Assembly (NCBI RefSeq): GCF_013166605.1
Contig: NZ_JABKKF010000002.1
Location: 124,001 to 188,000 of the forward strand
Length of the DNA: 64,000 nucleotides
Direction: 5' to 3'
From: Xylanibacter muris
GTDB taxonomy: Bacteria; Bacteroidota; Bacteroidia; Bacteroidales; Bacteroidaceae
A program made the position numbers and the translations under genes. The notes beneath the pieces were generated by a model. The model searched no databases. It was not told the origin of the DNA and was given only the letters and a program-made list of their open reading frames with translations. Below, one piece after another: positions 17,179-27,535 of this stretch; the first letter of the stretch is position 1, and every line of letters begins with the position of its first letter.

Positions 17179-18690
17179 TTAGCCGATTCTTTCAAGTCGT
17201 TTCATCATTGCAAACATGAATATTGCAGCAATGAGACATACGGCAATGAATACTCCCCAAACAACAGTGAGAGGAATATCGCCCCAAAGCACACCTCCTA
17301 CGAGGACAAGCTGATTGCCCAGTGCAGTGGCTACAAACCATCCGCCCATCATCATACCCTTATATTTAGGGGGAGCTACTTTTGATACAAAAGATATACC
17401 CATAGGGCTTAAAAGTAACTCTCCGAATGTCAGTACAAGATATGTTACAATCAGTAAGTTTGGTGATACGAATCTTGCTGCATCACCTGCTGCGCTTTGT
17501 TCGATAGGAGTAAGCAGGTTCATGGATCCTAAGAGCATAATGCCGAACGCAATAGCTGCAATAAGCATGCCGTATGCGATCTTACGTGGAGCTGAAGGTT
17601 CTTTTCCTTTTGCTGCCAGTGATCCGAATATAGCCAGGCTTACAGGCGTCAAGGCTACAACATAGAAAGGATTGAACTGTTGGAATATAGGAGCCGTTAT
17701 TGTGGTTTCATTATCAATGTTAGAATATTTGTAGATAAGTGCAGCCAATGCTGCGGCAATTATGGCACCTGATCTTCCTTTTACTTTTGTTGTACTGCTC
17801 TGGAAGAAAGAGAATGCTGCGTATACAATAATAATTACAAGTACGAGATTCCATACATCGAATGCCATACTTTGAATACCTTCTGTTGTTTTGTATGTGA
17901 ACTCATCTGCAAAATATGTTAATGAGAGTCCGTTCTGATGGAATGCCATCCAAAAGAATATGACCACTGCAAATACAAGGCAAAGGGCTATTATCCGTTG
18001 TTTGGTTTCGGCCGGTGAAAGTTCCGGTTCTGTTGATGTTGCATTGCCGTCTTTTTTCTTGCCACCCTCAACATGTCTGAATGTCGGGCGGAATATATAA
18101 TAGATTGCTATTGAAAGAATAAGTGATGCACATGCTACTGCAAATGAAAAGTGATATGCATCATTTGATGAGTATCCTATACTTTCAGCCCATTCCATTA
18201 TGCGTACGGCGGCTGTTGGAGCGAAAAGAGCACCAATGTTTATAGCCATATAAAAGATTGAAAAACCAGAGTCGCGTTTTGTGGAATAGCGCGGGTCATC
18301 ATAGAGGTTTCCTACCATTACCTGCAGGTTACCCTTGAACAGGCCTGTTCCAAAACTTATGAGAAGCAATGCCGCCAGCATGCACACAAGGGCCATTGTG
18401 TTGCCTCCCAGTGGAAATGACAGAAACAGGTATCCGGTAAACATGATAATAATACCGATAGTTACCATGCGTCCGAATCCGAACTTGTCGGCCATGATAC
18501 CTCCTATTAAAGGAAGAAAATATACTAACATTAGAAATGAACTGTAAATGATGCCGGCTGTTCCCGGATCAAGGCCGAAGTTGGCGCGCAGGAATAGCGC
18601 AAATACGGCAAGCATGGTGTAGTAGCCGAAGCGTTCACCGGTGTTGGCGAGAGCCAACGCATAAAGACCTTTAGGTTGTCCTTCAAACAT
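17179..18690 (-). CDS. Proton-dependent oligopeptide transporter (POT/PTR2, MFS)
   Basis: A 503-residue inner-membrane transporter of the MFS superfamily with about 14 hydrophobic segments. The POT signature ANTGERFGYYTMLAVFALFL (the ExxER-type start of TM1) and FSIFYMAINIGALFAP (the PTR2 family signature FYxxINxG) are present. GxxxADKFGFGRM follows TM2. It should import di- or tripeptides with protons. It is preceded on the same strand by an outer-membrane barrel and a LysM protein with short gaps (31 and 23 bases), so these three are likely one transcript. A terminator follows. Confidence 0.93.
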   Translation of the reverse strand: MFEGQPKGLYALALANTGERFGYYTMLAVFALFLRANFGLDPGTAGIIYSSFLMLVYFLPLIGGIMADKFGFGRMVTIGIIIMFTGYLFLSFPLGGNTMALVCMLAALLLISFGTGLFKGNLQVMVGNLYDDPRYSTKRDSGFSIFYMAINIGALFAPTAAVRIMEWAESIGYSSNDAYHFSFAVACASLILSIAIYYIFRPTFRHVEGGKKKDGNATSTEPELSPAETKQRIIALCLVFAVVIFFWMAFHQNGLSLTYFADEFTYKTTEGIQSMAFDVWNLVLVIIIVYAAFSFFQSSTTKVKGRSGAIIAAALAALIYKYSNIDNETTITAPIFQQFNPFYVVALTPVSLAIFGSLAAKGKEPSAPRKIAYGMLIAAIAFGIMLLGSMNLLTPIEQSAAGDAARFVSPNLLIVTYLVLTFGELLLSPMGISFVSKVAPPKYKGMMMGGWFVATALGNQLVLVGGVLWGDIPLTVVWGVFIAVCLIAAIFMFAMMKRLERIG

Positions 18691-18721
18691 AATTTTATAA
18701 TTTTAGTTATTAATAGTTGCG

Positions 18722-19477
18722 TTACCTTATTTTGTCGTTTTTTGATTTGAATACGTCAAAAATGTATGTCATCTTTATGACAATGTTTCCAAGGTTGCTG
18801 CGTCCGAAGTAGTCGCGCTTTGAGTTTCCGAACATGTCGCCCAGACCGTAATAATACCTTCCCTCTATTATTATGTGTCCCATTTTCGGATGGGAATATT
18901 CCAGTCCGAGACCGGCGGCGATGCCATAGTCGAATTTGTTCTTTATTGGCAGCGAATCCTGTGCGGCGTCACGTTGTGCTCCGACACGGTCGGCTATGTT
19001 GCGTTTGTCGTAGTCGAAATTGCTTTTTGCCTTATCGCTGAGATATATGCCTATCTGAGGGCCGGCCTGGAAGAAGAACTGCATGCCTTTACGCTCGCGT
19101 CCCCATCCGAGGCGCGCGAACATGGGAACCTGGATATAGGTTATCCGGCGTTCATATTCTTCAGGTAAGCCTGTATGCTGATTTATGACAGGCATGTCTT
19201 CCACATTCCTTATATCTTCGCGCCATCCGGTTTGGGTTATGTTTATTTCTCCTGTGAGGGCGCAGATGCTTTTGAAATATTTTTCGCATGTATATCTTAC
19301 GGTAAGTCCTCCCGTCATGCCTCCGAGGTTGGTTTGCGGTATATCAGGATTGAATCCCACGTTGCTCATCACATAGCCTCCGTTTACTCCCACGCTCAGT
19401 TCGCTGCGGTAGTCACCGACCTGTGCCTTTACGTACAGCGGCATAAGCATAAGAAAGGCATATATATATCTATACAT
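18722..19477 (-). CDS. PorT-like outer-membrane beta-barrel protein
   Basis: A 251-residue exported barrel. The signal peptide MYRYIYAFLMLMPLYVKAQ is followed by SELSVGVNGGYVMSNVGFNP, the opening of the PorT/outer-membrane beta-barrel (PF13568-like) group. Alternating strands follow, including LTVRYTCEKYFKSICALTGEINI, YIQVPMFARLGW and GIAAGLGLEYSHPKMGHIIIEGRYYYGLGD. Some PorT proteins take part in type IX secretion; here that is only a family association, and many relatives are of unknown function. It sits between the LysM/PBP1 protein and the peptide transporter in an apparent operon. Confidence 0.8.
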   Translation of the reverse strand: MYRYIYAFLMLMPLYVKAQVGDYRSELSVGVNGGYVMSNVGFNPDIPQTNLGGMTGGLTVRYTCEKYFKSICALTGEINITQTGWREDIRNVEDMPVINQHTGLPEEYERRITYIQVPMFARLGWGRERKGMQFFFQAGPQIGIYLSDKAKSNFDYDKRNIADRVGAQRDAAQDSLPIKNKFDYGIAAGLGLEYSHPKMGHIIIEGRYYYGLGDMFGNSKRDYFGRSNLGNIVIKMTYIFDVFKSKNDKIR

Positions 19478-19500
19478 AGTTGTTTCTGGCGTTTGTAGGA

Positions 19501-20889
19501 TTAATAGTAAATTGTTTCTATTCTGTGTTCGGGAGTGTAGCGTACAAAAAGCATGCTTGTATTTCTGAAGCCTCCGTTGCCGGTCGCGCGCTCAAAATGC
19601 AGCGGTGTCTGTATCGGGGTATATCCGACTGTTCCATGGGCACCGGTAAAACTGTTGCCATACATTTTCATTCCTTTTATAAAATAGTAGGCATGGTCGA
19701 AGCCTGTGATGGCGAACCTTGGCAGTGCCTGCATCATGTCCGCATGGAAGTTCCAACGGTATTTAAGCTGTATGCGTTCTGTCTGTGACGACAGTGGATT
19801 CATATAGAATGTTCCTGGTATGTGTGTGTTGTATTTGTAAAAGTTGTCAAGCTGATATTTCGTATACATCATCCATTCCGTATACCCGAACATTGTAACG
19901 TTTAGTTTGGGGTGGTTCGCAGTGAGGTTGTTTATCTTTGCAAAAGCCACATTCAGTTCCGGTGAGCGGCCGGTATTAAGTACTACGACATTTGGCTTTG
20001 ATGTGCTGAATGCCTTTGCAAACATGCCTTCGCTTGATTTCAGATTTGTTATGTTATAGGTCCTTCCAAGTGATTCGAGTCTTTTTCTCAGCGGTGCCGT
20101 AAATTCTCCTTTCCTGCTCGTGCTGTCGTTGCAGTCTATTATGACGGTATTGTATCCGGCAAAGCGTTCGGTGAAGTTTCTTATTACAGACTCGTTGTAA
20201 TCCTTGCTGTTCTGATAGACTTGGAAGATATTGCTGTTTGTGTACAGTTCCGGTGCATTGATGCTGAATGGAATCAGGACCTTTATGTCGTGTTTTGCAG
20301 CGAAATCCGCCAAAGCCTTTACCTGTATTGAATAAAGCGGTCCGATTATCAGGTCGCATTTTGCCGCGTTTCTGTCATTGAGCGTTCTGTTTATATCTTC
20401 GTCTTCGGGTACGTTCCAGGCATGTATGTCAATGGAAATGCCTTCTTTGCGCAGGCTGTCGCATGCCATCAGTACACCACGATAGTATTCGACCATGCGT
20501 TTTCCGTCACCGTTGATGTTGTGTAGCGGCAACATTACTCCAACCCGTATCTCACGGTCGCGCAGGTCTATTCTTCTTGTTTGTGTGGTTTTTGTGGCGG
20601 TTGTTTCCTTATTTGTTTTTTCAGCAGGTATGGTTGACGGTTGCCTGCGTGTGGAGAAAGGAATGAATATATACTCTCCTTTTTTCAACTCATATCCCGG
20701 TTGTTTCATTTCCGGATTAGCGTCCAAGAGCTCTTCAACAGTAAGGTTAAAATCCTTGGCTATACCGAAAATTGTCTCTTTGCGTTTAACCTTATGTATC
20801 TCTCTCCATTTGGTGGTCTGAGATACGGCTTCCTGTGCAGCAAAAGCTATAAGTATAAACATCAGAAAGCATCTTATTTGTTGTCTCAT
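19501..20889 (-). CDS. LysM domain + periplasmic-binding (PBP1) domain protein
   Basis: A 462-residue exported protein. The signal peptide (FLMFILIAFAAQEAVSQ) is followed by a LysM domain at about residues 31-77 (HKVKRKETIFGIAKDFNL to GEYIFIPF), which binds peptidoglycan. A Thr/Lys-rich linker leads to a type 1 periplasmic-binding fold (IRVGVMLPLHNINGDGKRMVEYYRGVLMACD, CDLIIGPLYSIQVKALADFA). No transporter permease is adjacent, so the PBP1 domain may be a sensor or regulator in the manner of LpoA rather than an importer subunit. That is inference. It heads the operon with the PorT-like protein. A TAATTTTG -7 element lies 27 bases upstream. Confidence 0.87.
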   Translation of the reverse strand: MRQQIRCFLMFILIAFAAQEAVSQTTKWREIHKVKRKETIFGIAKDFNLTVEELLDANPEMKQPGYELKKGEYIFIPFSTRRQPSTIPAEKTNKETTATKTTQTRRIDLRDREIRVGVMLPLHNINGDGKRMVEYYRGVLMACDSLRKEGISIDIHAWNVPEDEDINRTLNDRNAAKCDLIIGPLYSIQVKALADFAAKHDIKVLIPFSINAPELYTNSNIFQVYQNSKDYNESVIRNFTERFAGYNTVIIDCNDSTSRKGEFTAPLRKRLESLGRTYNITNLKSSEGMFAKAFSTSKPNVVVLNTGRSPELNVAFAKINNLTANHPKLNVTMFGYTEWMMYTKYQLDNFYKYNTHIPGTFYMNPLSSQTERIQLKYRWNFHADMMQALPRFAITGFDHAYYFIKGMKMYGNSFTGAHGTVGYTPIQTPLHFERATGNGGFRNTSMLFVRYTPEHRIETIYY

Positions 20890-20916
20890 ATTTTCATTAA
20901 TTAATTTTACCGCCTA

Positions 20917-20965
20917 CAAAATTACGTAAAAAGCGTGGATTAATCAACTTAATTGAGTAATTTTG
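20917..20965. promoter_or_regulatory. Divergent promoter elements between LysM gene and T9SS protein gene
   Basis: TAATTTTG occurs on the minus strand at 20924-20917 (with GTTG 20 nt upstream) and on the plus strand at 20958-20965. Each points to the nearest gene, with leaders of about 20-27 nt. Confidence 0.5.
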
Positions 20966-20986
20966 CACAATATATTTTTTTACTGA

Positions 20987-21673
20987 ATGAGAATAATACA
21001 CTTATTATTGTTGTTGCTTGCAACATTGTTTTCCAAACCTGCGTGGGCGGATTTTAATCCCACGGCATATTATACTGTAGACGGGGAAAGTCTTTCCACT
21101 ACTGATGCCATAAACGACGGTGAGGCTCCGCTGACGGTTGAATTTAGGGCAAACCCTTCCGGTCTGGACGACTCCGTCCTTCCTGTTTATGAATGGCGGT
21201 TTGTCAAAGAAGGTTCTACCGAAGCTTATCTGACACGATATTCGGAGAATACCACGTTTGAGTTTCTTGAGGCCGGTTCGACCACTGTATCTTTGTATGT
21301 CTCTTTTGGAGCGGACACAGAGCCGGAACTTATATCATCGATACGTGTTACCATAAGCACAAGCTTTCTTGAGATGCCTAATGCCTTTTCTCCCAATGGA
21401 GATGGGGTGAACGATATATACAGGGCAAAAAGAAATCACAAGAGTATAATAGAGTTTCATGCCTATATATTCAACCGCTGGGGACAGAAGCTTTTTGAGT
21501 GGACGGATATAGACGGCGGATGGGACGGTACGCATAACGGAAAGCCGGTGAAGGCAGGGGTGTATTTCGTGCTTGTGAAGGCAAGAGGAGCCGATGGCAG
21601 GAAGTATAACATAAAAAGAGATGTGAATGTTCTTAGAGACTATACCGAAGGATTCGCAGGAGGAGAACATTGA
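20987..21673 (+). CDS. Exported protein with gliding-motility/T9SS type B C-terminal domain
   Basis: A 228-residue protein with a signal peptide (IIHLLLLLLATLFSKPAWA). A PKD-like beta domain follows (about residues 30-120, LTVEFRANPSG..YEWRFVKEG). The CHU_C-type sorting domain reads PNAFSPNGDGVNDIYRA, FHAYIFNRWGQKLFEW, WDGTHNGKPVKAGVYFVLVKA and KRDVNVLR. This C-terminus directs type IX secretion (type B). The short length means there is little more than one PKD-like module plus the signal. Its role is unknown. The uvrA gene follows 124 bases later in the same direction. Confidence 0.85.
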   Translation: MRIIHLLLLLLATLFSKPAWADFNPTAYYTVDGESLSTTDAINDGEAPLTVEFRANPSGLDDSVLPVYEWRFVKEGSTEAYLTRYSENTTFEFLEAGSTTVSLYVSFGADTEPELISSIRVTISTSFLEMPNAFSPNGDGVNDIYRAKRNHKSIIEFHAYIFNRWGQKLFEWTDIDGGWDGTHNGKPVKAGVYFVLVKARGADGRKYNIKRDVNVLRDYTEGFAGGEH

Positions 21674-21797
21674 CGGAAGAAAGTGATTATGTGTGTTGGC
21701 CGAATGAGCAGTGCGGGCCTGCCTGAGCATTGCCATGGCGGGAAATCCGACAATAACAGGAATTTCAATTCTTATTTTTTCTGAATAGAGGTTTATT

Positions 21798-24632
21798 ATG
21801 TCAAAAGAAGATGACAAGATAAATGTATGGGGTGCGAGGGTTCATAATCTTAAGAATATAGATGTTGAGATACCACGCAACAGTCTTACCGTTATCACGG
21901 GACTTTCCGGTTCAGGAAAGTCTTCCTTGGCTTTCGATACTATTTTTGCAGAGGGGCAGCGCAGATATATTGAGACGTTTTCTGCGTATGCCAGAAATTT
22001 TCTTGGAGGAATGGAACGTCCTGATGTCGATAAGATAACAGGCTTGAGTCCCGTTATCAGTATAGAGCAGAAAACAACCAATAAGAATCCGCGCTCTACT
22101 GTAGGCACAACTACAGAGATATACGATTTCCTCCGTCTGCTGTATGCACGTGCAGGAACGGCTTACAGTTATGCCACAGGTGAGAAAATGGTGAAATACA
22201 CGGAAGAGAAGGTTCTCGAGATGATAAGGACCGATTATGCCGGAAAGAAGATTTTTATCCTGGCACCTGTTGTCAGAAGCCGCAAAGGGCATTACCGGGA
22301 GTTGTTCGAGAGCATGCGCCGCAAAGGATATCTGTATATGCGTGTGGACGGAGAGGTGAAGGAAGTCACACGCGGAATGAAAGTTGACCGTTATAGGAAT
22401 CATGATATAGAAGTGGTTGTAGACAAGTTGCAGGTGCGTGATAAAGACGAGGAGCGTCTGAGAAAAAGTCTTGCTGTGGCAATGAAGCAGGGAGACGGGC
22501 TTATAATGGTTTTAGATAAGGATACGGATAATGTGAAATACTATTCTCGCAGGCTGATGTGTCCTACTACGGGAATATCATACAGCGATCCGGCTCCGAA
22601 CAATTTTTCGTTTAACTCACCGCAGGGGGCATGTCAAAGATGCAAGGGGCTGGGTGTTGTCAATGAGATAGACCTTGACAAGGTAATTCCGGACAGGACG
22701 TGTAGCATACGTGACGGTGCAATAGTTCCGTTGGGAAAGTATAAGAATCAGATGATATTCTGGCAGATAGAGGCAATACTCGTAAAATATGAGTGCGACC
22801 TGAAGACAAGGGTTTGCGATATCCCCGATGAGGCTTTAAGCGAGATATTGAACGGTTCTTTAGAGAATGTGAGGATAAGCAAAGACCTGGTTCATACGTC
22901 GAGTGATTATTTCGTTGCATTCGACGGAGTGATAAAATATCTTCAGAGTGTGATAGAGAATGATGATTCCGCGAGCGGTCAGAAATGGGCCGACCAGTTT
23001 CTTGCGATGCGGTGTTGTCCGGATTGTCACGGGCAGCGGCTCAATAAAGAAGCGCTCTCATATAAGATATGGGACAAGAATATAGCCGAACTGGCGGAAA
23101 TGGACATTTCCGAGTTATCCGAATGGTTTGCCGAAGTAGGTGAGCATATTGATGAGAGGCAGAGGCATATTGCCGAAGAAATAGTAAAGGAGATACGTAC
23201 AAGGATAAATTTTCTGCTTGATGTGGGGCTTGACTATCTTTCGCTAAACCGTCAGTCGGCAAGTCTTTCCGGAGGCGAGGGACAGCGTATACGTCTTGCC
23301 ACGCAGATAGGCTCGCAGCTTGTTAATGTGCTTTATATTCTTGACGAGCCGAGCATCGGACTTCATCAGCGTGATAATGACAAGCTTATAAATTCTCTGA
23401 AGGAATTGCGTGATATAGGAAATACTGTGATTGTTGTCGAGCATGACAAGGATATGATGCTTAGCGCGGACTATATAGTGGACATAGGGCCTATGGCCGG
23501 ACGTAAAGGCGGTGAGGTGGTGTTTGAAGGAACTCCTGCCGAGATGATGAAACGTGACACCGTCACGGCAAGGTATCTCAGCGGAGCCATGAGAATAGAA
23601 ATACCGAAAAAACGCCGTGACGGCAATGGCCGCAGTCTGTGGCTGCGCGGAGCGGTAGGCAATAATCTGAAGGATGTTGATGTGGAATTTCCTTTGGGGA
23701 AGCTTATCGTTGTCACCGGTGTAAGCGGTTCGGGGAAGTCAACACTTATAAATGAGACATTGCAGCCGATATTGAGCAGGCATTTCTATCGTTCCCTGAA
23801 AGAACCGATGCCGTATGGTTCTGTGGAAGGTATTGAGTATATAGACAAGGTAATAAATGTAGACCAGAGTCCGCTCGGGCGTACTCCGCGTTCCAATCCT
23901 GCCACATACACCGGAGTCTTCAGTGATATACGTTCCTTGTATGTCAGTCTGCCTGAGGCGAAGATACGAGGATATAAGCCAGGGCGTTTCTCTTTCAATG
24001 TGAAGGGTGGACGATGTGAGGCATGTGGAGGTAACGGCTACAGGACTATAGAGATGAATTTTCTTCCTGATGTCATGGTGCCGTGTGAGGTCTGTCATGG
24101 CAAGCGTTATAACCGCGAGACACTTGAAGTGCGGTATAAAGGAAAGAGCATTGCCGATGTGCTTGACATGACAATCAATCAGGCTGTGGAATTTTTCAGT
24201 AACGTGCCTGATATACTGCGCAAGATAAAGACGATACAGGACGTGGGGTTGGGATATATAAAGCTTGGCCAGCCTTCAACAACACTTTCCGGTGGTGAGA
24301 GCCAGCGTGTGAAACTGGCCACTGAGTTGAGCAAGAAAGACACCGGTAAAACCCTGTATATTCTTGACGAACCTACGACAGGACTACATTTTGAAGACAT
24401 ACGCATACTTATGGATGTTCTTCAAAAGCTTGTAGACCGAGGTAATACGGTAATAATTATAGAGCATAATCTTGATGTGATAAAGCTTGCCGACCATATT
24501 ATAGATATGGGGCCGGAGGGTGGTCGTGGCGGAGGCATGATCCTTTCGTCCGGGACGCCTGAAGAGGTGGCATGCAGCACAAAAGGATACACTCCAGCGT
24601 TTCTTATGAAAGAGCTTAAGGAAGACGCATAA
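21798..24632 (+). CDS. uvrA: Excinuclease ABC subunit A
   Basis: A 944-residue UvrA, the damage-sensing ATPase of nucleotide excision repair. It has two ABC cassettes: Walker [15 protein letters not shown] with signature LSGGEGQRI, and [12 protein letters not shown] with LSGGESQRV. Both are followed by [13 protein letters not shown] and [13 protein letters not shown]. The C-terminal zinc module is intact (CEACGGNG...[10 protein letters not shown]). In the N-terminal module the usual first CxxC pair reads CPTTG, so one cysteine is missing, while CQRCKG is kept. The stop codon lies inside a terminator stem. The substituted zinc finger has been seen in Bacteroidota relatives as far as I recall; it does not suggest loss of function. 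Confidence 0.96.
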   Translation: MSKEDDKINVWGARVHNLKNIDVEIPRNSLTVITGLSGSGKSSLAFDTIFAEGQRRYIETFSAYARNFLGGMERPDVDKITGLSPVISIEQKTTNKNPRSTVGTTTEIYDFLRLLYARAGTAYSYATGEKMVKYTEEKVLEMIRTDYAGKKIFILAPVVRSRKGHYRELFESMRRKGYLYMRVDGEVKEVTRGMKVDRYRNHDIEVVVDKLQVRDKDEERLRKSLAVAMKQGDGLIMVLDKDTDNVKYYSRRLMCPTTGISYSDPAPNNFSFNSPQGACQRCKGLGVVNEIDLDKVIPDRTCSIRDGAIVPLGKYKNQMIFWQIEAILVKYECDLKTRVCDIPDEALSEILNGSLENVRISKDLVHTSSDYFVAFDGVIKYLQSVIENDDSASGQKWADQFLAMRCCPDCHGQRLNKEALSYKIWDKNIAELAEMDISELSEWFAEVGEHIDERQRHIAEEIVKEIRTRINFLLDVGLDYLSLNRQSASLSGGEGQRIRLATQIGSQLVNVLYILDEPSIGLHQRDNDKLINSLKELRDIGNTVIVVEHDKDMMLSADYIVDIGPMAGRKGGEVVFEGTPAEMMKRDTVTARYLSGAMRIEIPKKRRDGNGRSLWLRGAVGNNLKDVDVEFPLGKLIVVTGVSGSGKSTLINETLQPILSRHFYRSLKEPMPYGSVEGIEYIDKVINVDQSPLGRTPRSNPATYTGVFSDIRSLYVSLPEAKIRGYKPGRFSFNVKGGRCEACGGNGYRTIEMNFLPDVMVPCEVCHGKRYNRETLEVRYKGKSIADVLDMTINQAVEFFSNVPDILRKIKTIQDVGLGYIKLGQPSTTLSGGESQRVKLATELSKKDTGKTLYILDEPTTGLHFEDIRILMDVLQKLVDRGNTVIIIEHNLDVIKLADHIIDMGPEGGRGGGMILSSGTPEEVACSTKGYTPAFLMKELKEDA

Positions 24633-24655
24633 GCCAGTATCGGCTTATGCGTCTT
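24622..24655 (+). terminator. Terminator of uvrA overlapping its stop codon
   Basis: A 14-bp perfect stem (24622-24635 with 24642-24655) and a 6-nt loop. The left arm contains the last codons and the TAA. Confidence 0.7.
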
Positions 24656-24657
24656 GG

Positions 24658-24702
24658 GGCAGCCTTGCGGTATTTACGGTTATATCATACCGCAAGGCTG
24701 CC
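24658..24702 (-). terminator. Terminator of feoAB overlapping its last codons
   Basis: A 16-bp perfect stem (24658-24673 with 24687-24702) and a 13-nt loop. The right arm lies inside the 3' end of the feoAB reading frame. Confidence 0.65.
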
Positions 24703-27207
24703 AATCTGATATACGGCAGCAGACACTATCCATGCGAGTGCTGTGGTATATATGGCGGCAAATCCAGCCCACCTCCATGAACCGCTTTCATTCTTTATGG
24801 CTGCAATAGTGGCCAGGCATGGAAAATAAAGCAGAACGAAGACAAGGAACGAGTATGCCGTAAGCGGAGTGATGCCGTCATCCGTCATTTTTTCATATAA
24901 GCTTGTATATTTTGAGGAATCCTCCATGTTGCCGTCACCGCTGTAGAGTACACCGAGTGTTGAGGCCACTATTTCCTTTGCTCCGACACCGCTGATGAGA
25001 CCGACATCGAGTTTCCAGTCAAATCCTTGTGGCCTGAAAGCCGGTTCGATGAATTTGCCTATGCGTCCTATGTAGCTTTGCTCCTGCTGCTGTTGTTCTG
25101 TTAGTGCGGAATTGTGCGGGAAATATCCGAGAGCCCATACGATGATGCTTGCCACAAGGATTATCCCTCCCATTTTTTTCAAGTATTGCTTACCCTTTTC
25201 CCATGTATGGCGTCCTATGGCCTTTGCTGTCGGGAAGCGGTAGGGGGGCAGTTCCATGACGAAAGGTGTGTCGTCACCTTTTATAATCCATCTGCTAAGT
25301 ATCCTGCTCATTATGACCGCCATGATGATGCCTGTGACATATAGCGATATCATCACAGGAGCCTGATACCGGGTGGCAAAGAAGGTTCCCGTAATCATTA
25401 TGTAGATCGGAAGACGTGCCGAGCAGCTCATCATTGGAAGTATCAGCATTGTTATGAGGCGCGACCGCCTGCTTTCTATTGTGCGTGTTGCCATTATGGC
25501 CGGCACATTACATCCGAATCCCATAATCAGAGGGATGAATGATTTGCCGTGCAGGCCCATCTTATGCATGAGCTTGTCCATAATGAATGCCGAGCGGGCC
25601 ATGTATCCCGAATCTTCCATAAAGGATATGAAAGCGTAGAGTATGAGTATTTGCGGGAGGAAGACAATAACCGAGCCTACTCCCCCGATTATGCCGTCTA
25701 TAATCATGTCCTTGAGCGGTCCTTCTGCCATATTGTCATTGATAAGATTGCCCAAGGCATTTATTACGCTCTCAATCCAGTCCATGGGATATTGTCCGAG
25801 TGAGAATGTGGTGTAGAACATCACATAGATGACAAACAGGAACAGAGGAAAGCCGAAATATTTGTTGGTCATTATCTTATCCAGTATGTGTGTTGTCTGG
25901 TATATGTCGTTTTTTTTGCCTTCCTCATATCCGGCTTCCTTCAATGCTCCGTAAATAAAACCGTATTTGGCATTCATGATGGCAGTCTCACTGTCTTCGT
26001 TCATCTCCCGGCTGATGATATGTGCCTGACTGTCACGGACCTGTTTTATTTTTTCCGCATTCGGAAGCATACTGATAACTTCCTCGGTCTGGCTGTCATG
26101 TTCAAGCATTTTTATGGAAAGATATCTGAGTGAATACTTGTGTCTTATCTGCTCGTCTTTTTGCAGCTCCTCCTTTATGGTGTCGATGGCGTCTTCAATT
26201 ATGCGTCCATGGTTCAGATGGATGTGTCTGAATACGGTATTCGGTTTTGTTCCGTGTGCGAAATCCTCGGCGTGGTTGTGATCGTGTTTGTTTTCATAGT
26301 TCTTGTGCCAGTTCTGTATGTCGTCGGCAACCTCAGGGGTTATGTTTCCGTCTTTGTCGAGGAAGTCGACACCCTCATATAAGTTGATGATAATATGGAA
26401 CAGGAGATCGACACCGCGTCCGGTCTTGAAGGACGTGGGTATCATCGGCACACCGAACAATCGTCCGAGCACTTCTTTATTGAGTTTGTCGCCACGTGCT
26501 TCAAATTCATCGTACATGTTCAGTGCGCATACCATGCGCAGGTTCATGTCTACAAGCTGTGTCGTCAGATACAGATTGCGTTCGATGTTGGAAGAGTCGA
26601 TAACATTGATAATTACATCCGGAGTCTTGTCTATAATCTGCTTTCTTACGTACAGTTCTTCCGGACTGTATGCCGATAGTGAGTATGTGCCGGGCAAGTC
26701 TATGAGATTGAACTCATATCCCTCAAATTCGGCATATCCCTCTTTCGCATCGACTGTCACTCCCGAATAATTGCCGACACGTTCATGCGAGCCGGATGCA
26801 AAGTTGAACAGCGATGTCTTCCCGCAGTTTGGGTTTCCTACAAGGGCAACGTTTATCCTGCGACGCTTTTTCATGGCAGCTTCCCGCAGTTGTTTTACTG
26901 TGCCAGGAGTGTCATCTTCATCTGCTGTGCTTGAAAGTATATGATTGTCTGTTTTTGACGCACTGTCTGTCTTTAGTGCTTCTTCAACTGATATAATCTC
27001 AATCATTTCCGCCTCATTGTGGCGTAATGACACCTCATAGCCCATGAGTTTATATTTTACAGGATCTTGCAGGGGAGCATTAAGCAGTACTTCTACAATC
27101 TTTCCTTTTATGAATCCCATCTCAACGATGCGTTTACGGAATCCTCCATGTCCGAGTACTTTCACTATTACGCCTCTTTCACCTGTTTTCAGTTCTGATA
27201 GTTTCAT
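24685..27207 (-). CDS. feoB: Fused FeoA-FeoB ferrous iron transporter
   Basis: An 840-residue protein that imports Fe2+ across the inner membrane. Residues 1 to about 75 form a FeoA-type SH3 domain (MKLSELKTGERGVIVKVLG), followed by a Lys/Arg-rich linker. Then comes the FeoB G domain (G1 GNPNCGKTSLFN, G3 DLPGTYSL, G4 NMYDE). The membrane part has two Gate motifs (MEDSGYMARSAF...IPLIMGFGCNVPAIMATRTIESRRSR and the later GAKEIVASTLGVLY region). The start at 27207 matches the FeoA opening; an upstream extension of 10 codons is less likely. The fusion is usual in Bacteroidota. A TACCTTTG -7 element about 120 bases upstream implies a long leader. Confidence 0.95.
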   Translation of the reverse strand: MKLSELKTGERGVIVKVLGHGGFRKRIVEMGFIKGKIVEVLLNAPLQDPVKYKLMGYEVSLRHNEAEMIEIISVEEALKTDSASKTDNHILSSTADEDDTPGTVKQLREAAMKKRRRINVALVGNPNCGKTSLFNFASGSHERVGNYSGVTVDAKEGYAEFEGYEFNLIDLPGTYSLSAYSPEELYVRKQIIDKTPDVIINVIDSSNIERNLYLTTQLVDMNLRMVCALNMYDEFEARGDKLNKEVLGRLFGVPMIPTSFKTGRGVDLLFHIIINLYEGVDFLDKDGNITPEVADDIQNWHKNYENKHDHNHAEDFAHGTKPNTVFRHIHLNHGRIIEDAIDTIKEELQKDEQIRHKYSLRYLSIKMLEHDSQTEEVISMLPNAEKIKQVRDSQAHIISREMNEDSETAIMNAKYGFIYGALKEAGYEEGKKNDIYQTTHILDKIMTNKYFGFPLFLFVIYVMFYTTFSLGQYPMDWIESVINALGNLINDNMAEGPLKDMIIDGIIGGVGSVIVFLPQILILYAFISFMEDSGYMARSAFIMDKLMHKMGLHGKSFIPLIMGFGCNVPAIMATRTIESRRSRLITMLILPMMSCSARLPIYIMITGTFFATRYQAPVMISLYVTGIIMAVIMSRILSRWIIKGDDTPFVMELPPYRFPTAKAIGRHTWEKGKQYLKKMGGIILVASIIVWALGYFPHNSALTEQQQQEQSYIGRIGKFIEPAFRPQGFDWKLDVGLISGVGAKEIVASTLGVLYSGDGNMEDSSKYTSLYEKMTDDGITPLTAYSFLVFVLLYFPCLATIAAIKNESGSWRWAGFAAIYTTALAWIVSAAVYQIGSLAV

Positions 27208-27328
27208 ATTCTTGTTTTGTATGTGCGATACGCTCAAAGTGTAGTTAATCTTCTTACATATAAAGACAGTGTAAACCTGACGTGTCGTTTTTTCTGTTTA
27301 AATGACTGAGATTCAGTTTGTCATATTG

Positions 27329-27336
27329 CAAAGGTA
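27329..27336 (-). promoter_or_regulatory. -7 element upstream of feoAB
   Basis: TACCTTTG on the minus strand would give a leader of about 115 nt. No clear -33 element or iron box is seen. Confidence 0.45.
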
Positions 27337-27427
27337 CGGATAATTATTGAAGTGTGTATATGGTTGGTATGAAAATACCTATATTTTGGTATGCCTGTTA
27401 TGATATATTGTGTACAATACCTGTTTT

Positions 27428-27482
27428 GGGTAATGAAAAAGGATGGGGCAAAATATATGCCCCATCCTTTTTTTATTACCCA
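27428..27482. terminator. Bidirectional terminator downstream of secA
   Basis: An almost fully paired hairpin, with GGATGGGGCA (27441-27450) opposite TGCCCCATCC (27458-27467), flanked by A5 and T7 runs so that either direction gives a U tract. It lies 54 bases after the secA stop. Confidence 0.8.
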
Positions 27483-27535
27483 ACATGAGAGTTGTAATAT
27501 CTTTTGGAGTAACAGTATTCTACTGTTTATATGAA

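Noticed and set aside
27208..27328. Riboswitch or Fur box in the feoAB leader
   Set aside because: The leader is long but shows no conserved aptamer or Fur-type palindrome that I can recognise.
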